Shown: positions 52,455 through 60,902 of the stretch, piece after piece
Numbering within the stretch: the first letter of the stretch is position 1
How the letters are laid out: every line of letters starts with the position of its first letter
DNA from: Ochrobactrum sp. CGA5
Lineage (GTDB): Bacteria > Pseudomonadota > Alphaproteobacteria > Rhizobiales > Rhizobiaceae
DNA length: 64,000 nucleotides
NCBI RefSeq assembly: GCF_006345815.1
Contig: NZ_VCIG01000001.1
Coordinates: 186,001-250,000 of the forward strand
Direction: 5' to 3'
Notes under the pieces: model-generated
The model's input: only the letters and a program-made list of their open reading frames with translations
What the model was told of the DNA's origin: nothing
Databases searched by the model: none
Program-made: the position numbers and the translations under genes

Positions 52455-53543
52455 ATGCAGAAAGATGCTGGGATTCTGGCGGATGCGGATATTTCCGCGC
52501 TGTTTGAAAGCGGTTTGCTGGCGTCTCCGCGCCCACTCGATCCTGATCAGATACAGCCTGCAAGCCTCGATCTGAGGCTTGGCGCAAAAGCCTATCGTGT
52601 GCGTGCGTCCTTCATGCCGGGGCCGGGGACGCCGGTTATTGAAAAGCTGGAACGACTGAAGCTGCACGAGATTGACCTGACCGCAGGGGCTGTGCTGGAA
52701 ACTGGCTGTGTCTATATTGTTCCGCTTCTCGAAACCTTGGCACTGTCACCAGATCTTTCCGCATCGGCAAACCCGAAAAGTTCAACGGGTCGTTTGGATA
52801 TCTTCACCCGCGTCATCGCGGATGGAGCGCAGGAATTCGACAAGGTGCCTGCCGGATATAACGGCCCGCTTTATCTGGAAGTCAGCCCGCGCACATTCCC
52901 GATCGTCGTGCGCACAGGGTCTCGCCTGTCGCAGATACGCTTTCGCAAGGGGCGCGCCCAGCTTGATGAAGCTGAGCTCGCCGCTTTGCATAATGCTGAA
53001 ACGCTGGTTGCTGCCGAGATGCCGAATATATCCGGCGGCGGCATAGCTCTGTCGGTTGATCTTTCCGGTGGCCCTGACCGACTGATCGGCTATCGCGGCA
53101 AGCATCATACGGCTGTGGTCGATGTGGATAAGCGTGCAGCACACGATATATTGGATTTCTGGGAACCTATCTATGATCGTGGCGCGCGTGAACTCGTACT
53201 TGACCCGGACGAGTTCTATATTCTTGTTTCTCGCGAAGCCGTACATGTTCCACCGCTCTATGCGGCGGAAATGACGCCATTCGACCCGCTGGTTGGCGAA
53301 TTCCGTGTTCACTATGCAGGCTTCTTCGATCCGGGCTTCGGGCATAGTGCCGCGGGTGGAACCGGTAGCCGCGCCGTTCTGGAAGTCCGCAGCCATGAAG
53401 TTCCGTTCATTCTGGAGCATGGGCAGATTGTCGGGCGTTTGGTTTACGAGCATATGCTGCATCGCCCGTCTGCGCTTTACGGTGTGGACCTCGGCTCCAA
53501 CTATCAGGCGCAGCAGTTGAAGCTTTCCAAGCATTTTCGTTGA
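52455..53543 (+). CDS. 2'-deoxycytidine 5'-triphosphate deaminase-like protein (two Dcd-type domains)
   Basis: A 362-residue protein, about twice the length of ordinary Dcd. The N-terminal half has IQPASLDLRLG (a dUTPase/Dcd hallmark) and SANPKSSTGRLDIFTRV (about residues 105-121); the C-terminal half has a similar layout ending EHGQIVGRLVYEHM. It would convert dCTP to dUTP for thymidylate synthesis; alphaproteobacteria commonly carry this long form. ATG 52455 is 6 bases from GGGG; ATG 52452 is equally possible. Confidence 0.82.
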   Translation: MQKDAGILADADISALFESGLLASPRPLDPDQIQPASLDLRLGAKAYRVRASFMPGPGTPVIEKLERLKLHEIDLTAGAVLETGCVYIVPLLETLALSPDLSASANPKSSTGRLDIFTRVIADGAQEFDKVPAGYNGPLYLEVSPRTFPIVVRTGSRLSQIRFRKGRAQLDEAELAALHNAETLVAAEMPNISGGGIALSVDLSGGPDRLIGYRGKHHTAVVDVDKRAAHDILDFWEPIYDRGARELVLDPDEFYILVSREAVHVPPLYAAEMTPFDPLVGEFRVHYAGFFDPGFGHSAAGGTGSRAVLEVRSHEVPFILEHGQIVGRLVYEHMLHRPSALYGVDLGSNYQAQQLKLSKHFR

Positions 53544-53597
53544 CTATATCACCTTCCTCCAAGCAGTTAGAATTAAGGACGGAGGAGAGCGACCTAA

Positions 53598-54608
53598 GTG
53601 ACAACTGGAATCGAACGGGATCAGGACAAGAAGCTTCAGGCAGCAATGGATGGCCCGCAGCGTAGGTTATCGGTCGGCATTGTTGCGCTGCCTGGCTTTA
53701 CGCTGAGTGCGCTTAGCCTTTTCCTTGATCCTTTTCGCCTGGCTGCTGATGATCGCGACAAGAGCCGCCAGATACGTTGCGCATGGAAAATCTGCACGCT
53801 GACAGGAGATCCTGTAACCTCCAGCTCCGGCATGGTGATCGAACCAACCGCGCCTATAGGCGAAGTCGACGACTGTGATTATGTTGCCGTTGTCGGCGGG
53901 TTGCTTGCACAGTATCGGCCAAGGCAGCAAGCACTGATAGATCTCATCAAACGGGCGGACCGGCGCGGCAAGACCGTTGTGGGCCTTTGTACGGCCGCTT
54001 TTCTACTGGCGGAGGCCAATCTCCTGCCTGATCGCAATTGCTGCGTCAGTTGGTTCCATCGGGACGACTTTCTGGAGCTTTTCGACGGCTATACAGCCGA
54101 TACGACCAGCCTGTTTCATCATAGTGGAAAACATTTCACCTGCGCCGGCGGGCTCGGTACGGCGTCGCTCGCGCTTTCGATCATACAGAACGAGATTTCC
54201 GAGGAAATGGCACGCAAAAGCGCGTCCATCCTTATGATTCCTTATGAGCTCGTACGCTCGGAGCAGCCAGCCCTGAGCTTCAACGGTGTGCGCTCACCGA
54301 TGATCCGCAAGGCAATTCGTATTTTTGAGGAAACGCTGGAAGATCCAGTTCCGATGATCGATGTCGCGCGTCGGCTGGGTATTTCTGTTCGCCAAATGGA
54401 ACGTGGCTTCAAGCTTGCTCTCGAGCGAACGGCATTTGAGGTTCGTGAAGAACTCCGGGTCAAGAAAGCCAAGGAACTCTTGTCCGAGACTAGCTTGTCG
54501 TTGCTGGAAGTGGCCGTTGCAAGCGGCTTCACTGACACGCGCAGCATGAACCGCTCATTCTCGCGACAAAAACAGAAGGCTCCGCGCGATTACCGCAAGC
54601 AGCGATGA
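53598..54608 (+). CDS. GlxA-family AraC-type transcriptional regulator
   Basis: A 336-residue regulator with an N-terminal DJ-1/PfpI-like domain (about residues 20-190), including VVGLCTAAFLLAEANLL with the nucleophile-elbow Cys, and a C-terminal AraC helix-turn-helix pair (about 235-330: DVARRLGISVRQMERGFKLAL and EVAVASGFTDTRSMNRSFSR). GTG start at 53598, with GGAGGAGAG 8 bases upstream. GlxA-type regulators usually control amine or amino-acid catabolism (for example arginine, glycine betaine). No target gene is obvious next to it. Confidence 0.88.
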   Translation: MTTGIERDQDKKLQAAMDGPQRRLSVGIVALPGFTLSALSLFLDPFRLAADDRDKSRQIRCAWKICTLTGDPVTSSSGMVIEPTAPIGEVDDCDYVAVVGGLLAQYRPRQQALIDLIKRADRRGKTVVGLCTAAFLLAEANLLPDRNCCVSWFHRDDFLELFDGYTADTTSLFHHSGKHFTCAGGLGTASLALSIIQNEISEEMARKSASILMIPYELVRSEQPALSFNGVRSPMIRKAIRIFEETLEDPVPMIDVARRLGISVRQMERGFKLALERTAFEVREELRVKKAKELLSETSLSLLEVAVASGFTDTRSMNRSFSRQKQKAPRDYRKQR

Positions 54609-54700
54609 GTGAGTACAGAACTTGCGAAGGTGGCACGGACAGCCTATTTCTTGCGCGATGAGTCCGTCGCTCTGACCAATAACTGCACAGGGAGATTTGC

Positions 54701-54967
54701 ATGTCGGATGGTGTAAACCGTTTTCTTGGCGATACGCCCGCCCGTGTCCTGATCAAGCTGGTGCTGATTTCGCTGGTCGTTGGCGTGGTGATGAGCGCCT
54801 TTCACTGGACGCCCTATGATATTTTCTATGGGATACGCGACTTCTTCCTGCGCCTTTGGAACATGGGCTTTTCGGCAATTGCAGGCTTTGTCGATTATCT
54901 CATTCTCGGTGCGGCGGTTGTCATTCCTGCCTTTATTTTGCTCCGTATTCTCAGCTACCGGAAGTGA
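54701..54967 (+). CDS. Small inner-membrane protein (DUF6460-like)
   Basis: An 88-residue protein with two predicted spans (about residues 17-35 and 62-83) around an amphipathic, aromatic-rich segment (DIFYGIRDFFLRLWNMGF). It resembles a conserved Rhizobiales family of unknown function that I recall as DUF6460. GGGAG sits 8 bases before the ATG. It may be transcribed with the following CAP-domain gene, 34 bases on. Confidence 0.75.
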   Translation: MSDGVNRFLGDTPARVLIKLVLISLVVGVVMSAFHWTPYDIFYGIRDFFLRLWNMGFSAIAGFVDYLILGAAVVIPAFILLRILSYRK

Positions 54968-55001
54968 ATTCAATTTGGTAATTGGATAGCTCAGACAGGC
55001 A

Positions 55002-55484
55002 ATGCAGCAAGAACAGGGATTAACATTCAGTCGGCGCAGTTTTCTCCTCCTCGCCGGGGGAGCGCTGGTAGTGTCAGCAGTGCCGTTGAACATGGCGCTT
55101 GCTGCGGGAGACAATGATCCCACTCCGATTTTCAACGTTATTCGCAAAGCGTACGGTTTGCCGTTGATGGCCACGGATACGAGGCTCGAGCAAGCCGCGC
55201 TTTACCAGGCCAAACGTATGGCGAGTTATGGAAAGATTGGCCACAGTATCGGCTGGGGCAATGGTTTTGTCGCTCGACTGCGTCAGGCAGGTATTCGCGG
55301 ACCGGCGGCCGAAAACGTGGCGTCGGGACAGCGCGATACTCAAGCCGTATTTGACGCATGGATGAAGTCGCCCGGTCATCGCAAGAACATGCTTGATCCG
55401 ACTTTTGAGCATTATGGTCTTGCCTGGGCTACACCTGATAACAAACCCACATATATATATTGGGCCATGATGCTTGGGTTGTAA
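55002..55484 (+). CDS. CAP/SCP-domain protein, Tat-type signal
   Basis: A 160-residue secreted protein. The N-terminus has a twin-arginine motif SRRSFLLLAGG (residues 10-20) and a hydrophobic run to NMALAAG. The CAP domain (residues 40-160) shows LEQAALYQAKRMASYGKIGHS (first His), AAENVASG, and SPGHRKNMLDPTFEHYGLAWA, the CAP signature. Bacterial CAP proteins are extracellular or periplasmic, often with peptidoglycan- or lipid-related roles. The function here is unknown. Confidence 0.85.
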   Translation: MQQEQGLTFSRRSFLLLAGGALVVSAVPLNMALAAGDNDPTPIFNVIRKAYGLPLMATDTRLEQAALYQAKRMASYGKIGHSIGWGNGFVARLRQAGIRGPAAENVASGQRDTQAVFDAWMKSPGHRKNMLDPTFEHYGLAWATPDNKPTYIYWAMMLGL

Positions 55485-55495
55485 CGGCCTCATGT

Positions 55496-55519
55496 CTCCT
55501 GACGGTTCGCTGTCAGGAG
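55496..55519 (+). terminator. Hairpin after CAP gene
   Basis: CTCCTGAC (55496-55503), loop GGTTCGCT, GTCAGGAG (55512-55519): a perfect 8-bp stem just after the stop codon, without a T run. Confidence 0.45.
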
Positions 55520-55611
55520 CTGCGACAAAGCGGTGGCCAAATTATCTGTCGTTCCGACTAATTCCAGAGTAGATGATCTGGATAAGAGGGCATGCATTCG
55601 GGACAAGCATA

Positions 55612-56967
55612 ATGGATCAGTCGCTGCAACGTGTTGGTGGCGTAACAAGGCCGTTCGACGTGACACACCGGATGGTGATGCTGATCGCCATTCCAATGAC
55701 ACTTGCCGCAGTCACGACGCCGCTTCTCGGGCTTGTGGACATGGGCGTTGTCGGTCAGATGGGACAAGCCGAGCTGATCGGCGGTCTGGCGATTGGTGCA
55801 CTCGTATTTGATTTCCTGCTATCGATGTTCAACTTCCTCCGCTCAGGCACGACGGGGCTCGTTGCGCAGGCCGTGGGGGCTGAAGACGCGGTGGAAGAAC
55901 AGGCAATCTTCTGGCGCGCGATCATCATCGCAGTGGTTGCTGGCTGTCTGATGATTTTGTGTCTGCCGATCATCATCGCTGTTTCGTCCACATTCATGCA
56001 TCCAACCTCCGCTACGCAGGAAGCGATGGCAACCTATGTGTCGATCCGCATGCTGTCGGCACCTGTTGCTCTCATCAACTATTCGATATTGGGACTCGTT
56101 CTCGGTCGCGGACACGGCATCATCGGCCTCGGTCTTCAAGTGCTACTCAATGGTATCAATATTGTGCTCTGCATCATCCTTGGGCTGGAATTGGGCTGGG
56201 GCGTTACCGGAGTTGCCTGGGCCACGGTGACCGGTGAGACCGTCGCTGCGTTCGTTGGCATGTTCATTGTGCTGCGGCATTTCCGCAAGGATGCATCGCT
56301 ACGCCCAGACCGGGCGCGAATCTTTCAGAAAGAGGGGATTTTGCGCATGTTCGCGGTCAATCGCGACATCATGATCCGCTCATTTCTGCTTCTGACGGCC
56401 TTTGCGTTCTTTACCCGAGCCGGGTCCGACCTTGGTCCGGTTGCGCTTGCAGCCAACGCCGTATTGTTGAACTTCTTTCTCGTTGCCGGTTTCTTTCTGG
56501 ACGGCATGGCAGCGGCTGCCGAACAGATTGTCGGCCGGTCGATTGGGGCACGTTACAGCCCGGCCTTTGTGCGTGGCGCCAAGCTCACTTTCGTTTGGGG
56601 GCTGGTCATGGCGAGCATTATCGCCTTTTTTCTGCTGTTGTTCGGGGATGCGATCATCGGACTTCTGTCCAAGGCTGAAGATGTCCATGCCGAGGCTCTG
56701 AAGTATCTGCCTTGGGCGGCGCTGACGGGGATTACGGGCCTGTTGGCCTTCCATATGGACGGGGTCTACATCGGCGCTACATGGTCGCGCGACATGCGCA
56801 ACATGATGTTCCTGTCGCTCGCATTCTTTCTCGTGGTCCTTTACACGGCAAAGCCCGTAATGGGCAATCACGGGCTTTGGCTGGCTCTTAATCTGTTTCT
56901 GTCGATCCGTGGCGTTACGCTTCTGGCGATCTTGCCGCGCCGCTATCGTACGGAATTCACCGGGTGA
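55612..56967 (+). CDS. MATE-family efflux transporter (DinF-like)
   Basis: A 451-residue integral membrane protein with about 12 predicted spans. The first reads MVMLIAIPMTLAAVTTPLLGLVDM and is followed by VGQMGQAELIGG and RSGTTGLVAQAVG, as in the DinF branch of MATE exporters. The second half starts near residue 255 with ALAANAVLLNFFLVAGFFLDG. ATG 55612 (MDQSLQRVGG) is chosen over an in-frame ATG at 55573 because the extra residues (MIWIRGHAFGTSI) look non-family. Substrate unknown. Confidence 0.88.
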   Translation: MDQSLQRVGGVTRPFDVTHRMVMLIAIPMTLAAVTTPLLGLVDMGVVGQMGQAELIGGLAIGALVFDFLLSMFNFLRSGTTGLVAQAVGAEDAVEEQAIFWRAIIIAVVAGCLMILCLPIIIAVSSTFMHPTSATQEAMATYVSIRMLSAPVALINYSILGLVLGRGHGIIGLGLQVLLNGINIVLCIILGLELGWGVTGVAWATVTGETVAAFVGMFIVLRHFRKDASLRPDRARIFQKEGILRMFAVNRDIMIRSFLLLTAFAFFTRAGSDLGPVALAANAVLLNFFLVAGFFLDGMAAAAEQIVGRSIGARYSPAFVRGAKLTFVWGLVMASIIAFFLLLFGDAIIGLLSKAEDVHAEALKYLPWAALTGITGLLAFHMDGVYIGATWSRDMRNMMFLSLAFFLVVLYTAKPVMGNHGLWLALNLFLSIRGVTLLAILPRRYRTEFTG

Positions 56968-56973
56968 TCAAAG

Positions 56974-57012
56974 CATGTCTCCCAAAGCTGGTAACCGGTT
57001 TTGGGAGACATG
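56974..57012. repeat. Palindromic dispersed repeat between MATE gene and pyrD
   Basis: CATGTCTCCCAAA (56974-56986) and TTTGGGAGACATG (57000-57012) are perfect inverted 13-mers around GCTGGTAACCGGT. It is a close relative of the element at 52338 and lies between two convergent genes, where it may also act as a bidirectional transcription end. Confidence 0.75.
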
Positions 57013-57021
57013 AATGATGCC

Positions 57022-58116
57022 TTATGCAGACAGCTCGTGCCGGGCCCAATCTTTGGTGTCCCGGTCGCGCAGCGCGGCAATGTTGGCAACGCCCTCGCGC
57101 TTTACGGCGGCTGATAAGCCGCGCACGATTTCAGCAGGCAGGTTTGGACCGCGATAGATCAGGCCCGTATAAAGCTGGATGAGATCGGCACCTGCCTTGA
57201 TCTTGGTTAGCGCTGTCTCGGCGCTATCCACACCGCCAACACCAATCAGCGGCATTTCAGGACCGACGCGTTCTCGCATGCGGGCGAGGACGACGGTGGA
57301 CCGGTCGAAAAGCGGGGCACCGGAAAGACCGCCCGTTTCATCGCGGCTTTCTTCGCATTTCAAGCCAGCACGTGAAAGCGTCGTGTTGGATACAATGATG
57401 CCATCCAGCTTTTGTTCGGTTGCCTCGGCAGCGATATCGTCCAGTTCTTCGTCAGCCAGATCGGGTGCGATCTTCAGGAAAACCGGACGCTTTAGCGTAC
57501 ACATCTTGCCTTCTTCGTTGCGAGCTTCCAGTACACGGCTCAGCAATTCGCGCAAGGCTTCGCGAGCCTGAAGGTTGCGCAGGCCCGGCGTGTTGGGCGA
57601 AGAGATATTGACCGTGAAATAACGCGCAAGCTGATAGAAGCGGCGGATACCGGCCACATAGTCGGCAATGCGGTCTTCGGAATCCTTGTTGGCACCGATA
57701 TTGACGCCTACGATACCGCTCTTGCCTGCACGTTGTGACAGACGTTTAAAAGCTGCGTCGTGGCCCTCATTGTTAAAGCCGAGACGATTGATAACGGCTC
57801 TATCCTCCACAAGGCGGAAAATGCGCGGGCGCGGATTGCCGCTTTGCGGGCGCGGTGTGATGGTGCCGATTTCGGTAAAGCCGAAGCCCAGCTTCAAAAG
57901 TGCGTCGGGCACCTCAGCATTCTTGTCATAACCAGCCGCCATACCGAGCGGATTTGGAAACTGCAGTCCTGCCACTTTGACAGAAAGAGCGGGATCGTTT
58001 GGCGCGCCGCAAGTAAGAAGGCCTGTCTTCAAGCCAGCGATGGAAAGGCCATGCGCCTGCTCGGCATCGAAGGCAAATAGGGCGCGCCGTCCGAGAGTTT
58101 CAAAAAAACCGGTCAT
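57022..58116 (-). CDS. pyrD: Dihydroorotate dehydrogenase (quinone), class 2
   Basis: A 364-residue membrane-associated flavoprotein of pyrimidine synthesis that passes electrons to ubiquinone. The N-terminal helical extension (about residues 1-40) is the class 2 membrane anchor; FMN/substrate motifs include GLAAGYDKNAE-like GMAAGYDKNAEVP near 58, the catalytic serine in VNISSPNTPGLRNLQ near 170, and GVGGVDSAETALTKIKAGADLIQLYTG near 290 (written across several blocks). It overlaps the downstream part of the DUF952 gene by 4 bases, so the two are cotranscribed with DUF952 first. Confidence 0.94.
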   Translation of the reverse strand: MTGFFETLGRRALFAFDAEQAHGLSIAGLKTGLLTCGAPNDPALSVKVAGLQFPNPLGMAAGYDKNAEVPDALLKLGFGFTEIGTITPRPQSGNPRPRIFRLVEDRAVINRLGFNNEGHDAAFKRLSQRAGKSGIVGVNIGANKDSEDRIADYVAGIRRFYQLARYFTVNISSPNTPGLRNLQAREALRELLSRVLEARNEEGKMCTLKRPVFLKIAPDLADEELDDIAAEATEQKLDGIIVSNTTLSRAGLKCEESRDETGGLSGAPLFDRSTVVLARMRERVGPEMPLIGVGGVDSAETALTKIKAGADLIQLYTGLIYRGPNLPAEIVRGLSAAVKREGVANIAALRDRDTKDWARHELSA

Positions 58117-58466
58117 TGATCTTCCAGCTCCGGAAAAATGTGACGTCCATCGTCGCCCAGCGGCAAGGCTTCAACCTTTAAAACCGCTGCAAGCGGCAGC
58201 TTACTATAAAGATGAGGAAACAAGGCTCCGCCACGCGAGACTTCAAACTTCAATGCTGCACCAAGCGCGGCAGCGTTCACACTGATCAGAAGTAAATTCT
58301 GCTGGCCCGCAAAATGCTTTGCTGCCGTTTCTCGCACCTGCGTTGCAGTGGAGAAATGGATATAGCCATCGGCAATATCAACCGGAGCCCCGGTAAAGCT
58401 ACCAGTCTGTTCGGCTTGTGCCCAAAGGTCGCGTGGAGCGATCTTAAAGATGATCTCATTGGTCAT
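58113..58466 (-). CDS. DUF952-family protein
   Basis: A 117-residue small cytoplasmic protein whose motifs IFKIAPRDLWAQAEQTG, DGYIHFSTATQV and GALFPHLYSKLP are those of the DUF952 family. Members have an ADP-ribosyltransferase-like fold but no established function. It immediately precedes pyrD with an ATGA overlap, an arrangement seen widely in Rhizobiales. No catalytic assignment is made. Confidence 0.88.
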   Translation of the reverse strand: MTNEIIFKIAPRDLWAQAEQTGSFTGAPVDIADGYIHFSTATQVRETAAKHFAGQQNLLLISVNAAALGAALKFEVSRGGALFPHLYSKLPLAAVLKVEALPLGDDGRHIFPELEDQ

Positions 58467-58580
58467 GACTGCTCTCTAGACCGAAATTCTTCGGAAATCA
58501 AAGTCCCGTATGTTCGCTTTTCGTCTCAAACGTCCCATATGATAGGGACGTCTCAAAGGGAAGCTGAAGGGAATTGCATT

Positions 58581-59033
58581 ATGTCAAACAGAAAGACATT
58601 GATGGTTCGTAATCTGGCTGCTGTTGCTCTTCTCGGTTCAGCGCTTGCCCCGGCTAATGCGCTTGCGCAGGAAAACGGGCGCTATCGGCTGGAAGGTACG
58701 GAAACAGGCTATGTCCGTCTGGACACGCGAACCGGGGCACTCTCCACCTGCACGGAGCAGCAAGGACAGCTCATCTGCAAGATGGCTACTGAAGATCGCG
58801 AAGCTTATGAGAACGACATTGCCGACTTGCAGGATCGCGTGAAGAAGCTTGAAGGCAAGGTTTCTGCTCTTGAAGGGAAGGGCGTCGCGTCCGGTCTCCC
58901 GACCGAGCAGGAATTCGAGCAGTCCATGAGCTATATGGAACGCTTCATGCGCCGATTTATGGATATTGCGAAGAGCTTCGATAGCGAGCCGGAAAGTCCG
59001 ACTGACAAAATCACGCCGGGCGGCAGAACTTGA
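58581..59033 (+). CDS. Periplasmic coiled-coil protein, hypothetical
   Basis: A 150-residue protein with a signal peptide of about 29 residues (VALLGSALAPANALAQ). Mature residues show a short strand-rich part (RYRLEGTETGYVRLDTRTG and STCTEQQGQLICK with two cysteines, possibly a disulfide), then a coiled coil (about 80-105, IADLQDRVKKLEGKVSALEG) and a helical tail. ATG 58581 follows AAGGGAA. I do not recognise a named family. It ends at a strong terminator shared with the convergent peptidase gene. Confidence 0.75.
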   Translation: MSNRKTLMVRNLAAVALLGSALAPANALAQENGRYRLEGTETGYVRLDTRTGALSTCTEQQGQLICKMATEDREAYENDIADLQDRVKKLEGKVSALEGKGVASGLPTEQEFEQSMSYMERFMRRFMDIAKSFDSEPESPTDKITPGGRT

Positions 59034-59041
59034 TAATAAAG

Positions 59042-59065
59042 AAAAGGCGCCCCGCGGCGCCTTTT
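59042..59065 (+). terminator. Bidirectional terminator between convergent genes
   Basis: AAAAGGCGCC (59042-59051), loop CCGC, GGCGCCTTTT (59056-59065), sitting between the coiled-coil protein and the peptidase stop at 59068. Confidence 0.85.
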
Positions 59066-59067
59066 GA

Positions 59068-60063
<996 letters not shown>

Positions 60064-60246
60064 TCATGTTATCTTCAGCGTGCAACCTAACATACAATGC
60101 GGCCAGATGGCGGCAATGCGTATTGTGAAAACGGACACGCAACGTGAATTTTGGTTGCCCGAGGCAAAAAACGGCATAAAACGGAATAGTTGGCTGTTGG
60201 CCAGCATCGCGAGGGGAGGAGATTCGAACAATGGCGCGCGAGGCTC

Positions 60247-60891
60247 ATGCACTTCATCATCGCTGACGATCACCCGCTTTTCCGGGGAGCACTCAGGCAG
60301 GTTCTTTCAGGACAGTCGCAGAGTGTGGAAATCATTGAAGCCGGCGATTTTGACGCAGTCAAGAAACTGGTCGGTGGGCGGGAAGACATTGATCTTCTCT
60401 TGTTGGATTTGACGATGCCAGGCGGAACGGGACTTTCAGGTCTGGTGACGTTGAAAGCGCTTCAGCCCGCGCTTCCGGTCATCATCGTTTCGGCGACCGA
60501 CGATGCTGCAACGATCCGTCATGCAATTGAACTTGGCGCGTCGGGTTTTATCTCTAAATCCGCTAGCATGGAAACGATTGGCGAGGCAGTGCGCGCAGTT
60601 TTGTCTGGTGACATCTGGACGCCGCCCGACATTGAGCTGGATCATTCACACGACCCAGAAATTGAAGCTGTCATTGCGCGACTGCGTACATTGACGCCAC
60701 AGCAGACACGTGTGCTGACCATGCTTGCCGAGGGCCTTTTGAACAAGCAGATTGCCTATGAGCTTGGTGTGTCGGAAGCCACCGTCAAGGCGCATGTTTC
60801 GGCGGTACTGCAGAAACTCGGAGTAGATAGTCGTACGCAGGCAGTCATTCTTCTGTCACGCATCGGCAATGATGCGCTAAGCATGGACTGA
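60247..60891 (+). CDS. Response regulator with LuxR-type DNA-binding domain
   Basis: A 214-residue NarL/FixJ-type regulator. The receiver domain has acidic pocket ADDHP (residues 6-10) and phospho-acceptor Asp54 in LLLLDLTMPGG, with Ser and Lys in IVSATDD and ISKSAS. The HTH reads LTPQQTRVLTMLAEGLLNKQIAYEL then VSEATVKAHVSAVLQKLG (about residues 145-200; each block under 20 residues apart). ATG 60247 starts the receiver directly. It is convergent with, and 11 bases from, a hybrid kinase gene, a likely partner. Confidence 0.9.
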   Translation: MHFIIADDHPLFRGALRQVLSGQSQSVEIIEAGDFDAVKKLVGGREDIDLLLLDLTMPGGTGLSGLVTLKALQPALPVIIVSATDDAATIRHAIELGASGFISKSASMETIGEAVRAVLSGDIWTPPDIELDHSHDPEIEAVIARLRTLTPQQTRVLTMLAEGLLNKQIAYELGVSEATVKAHVSAVLQKLGVDSRTQAVILLSRIGNDALSMD

Positions 60892-60902
60892 ACGTCGCCC
60901 TG

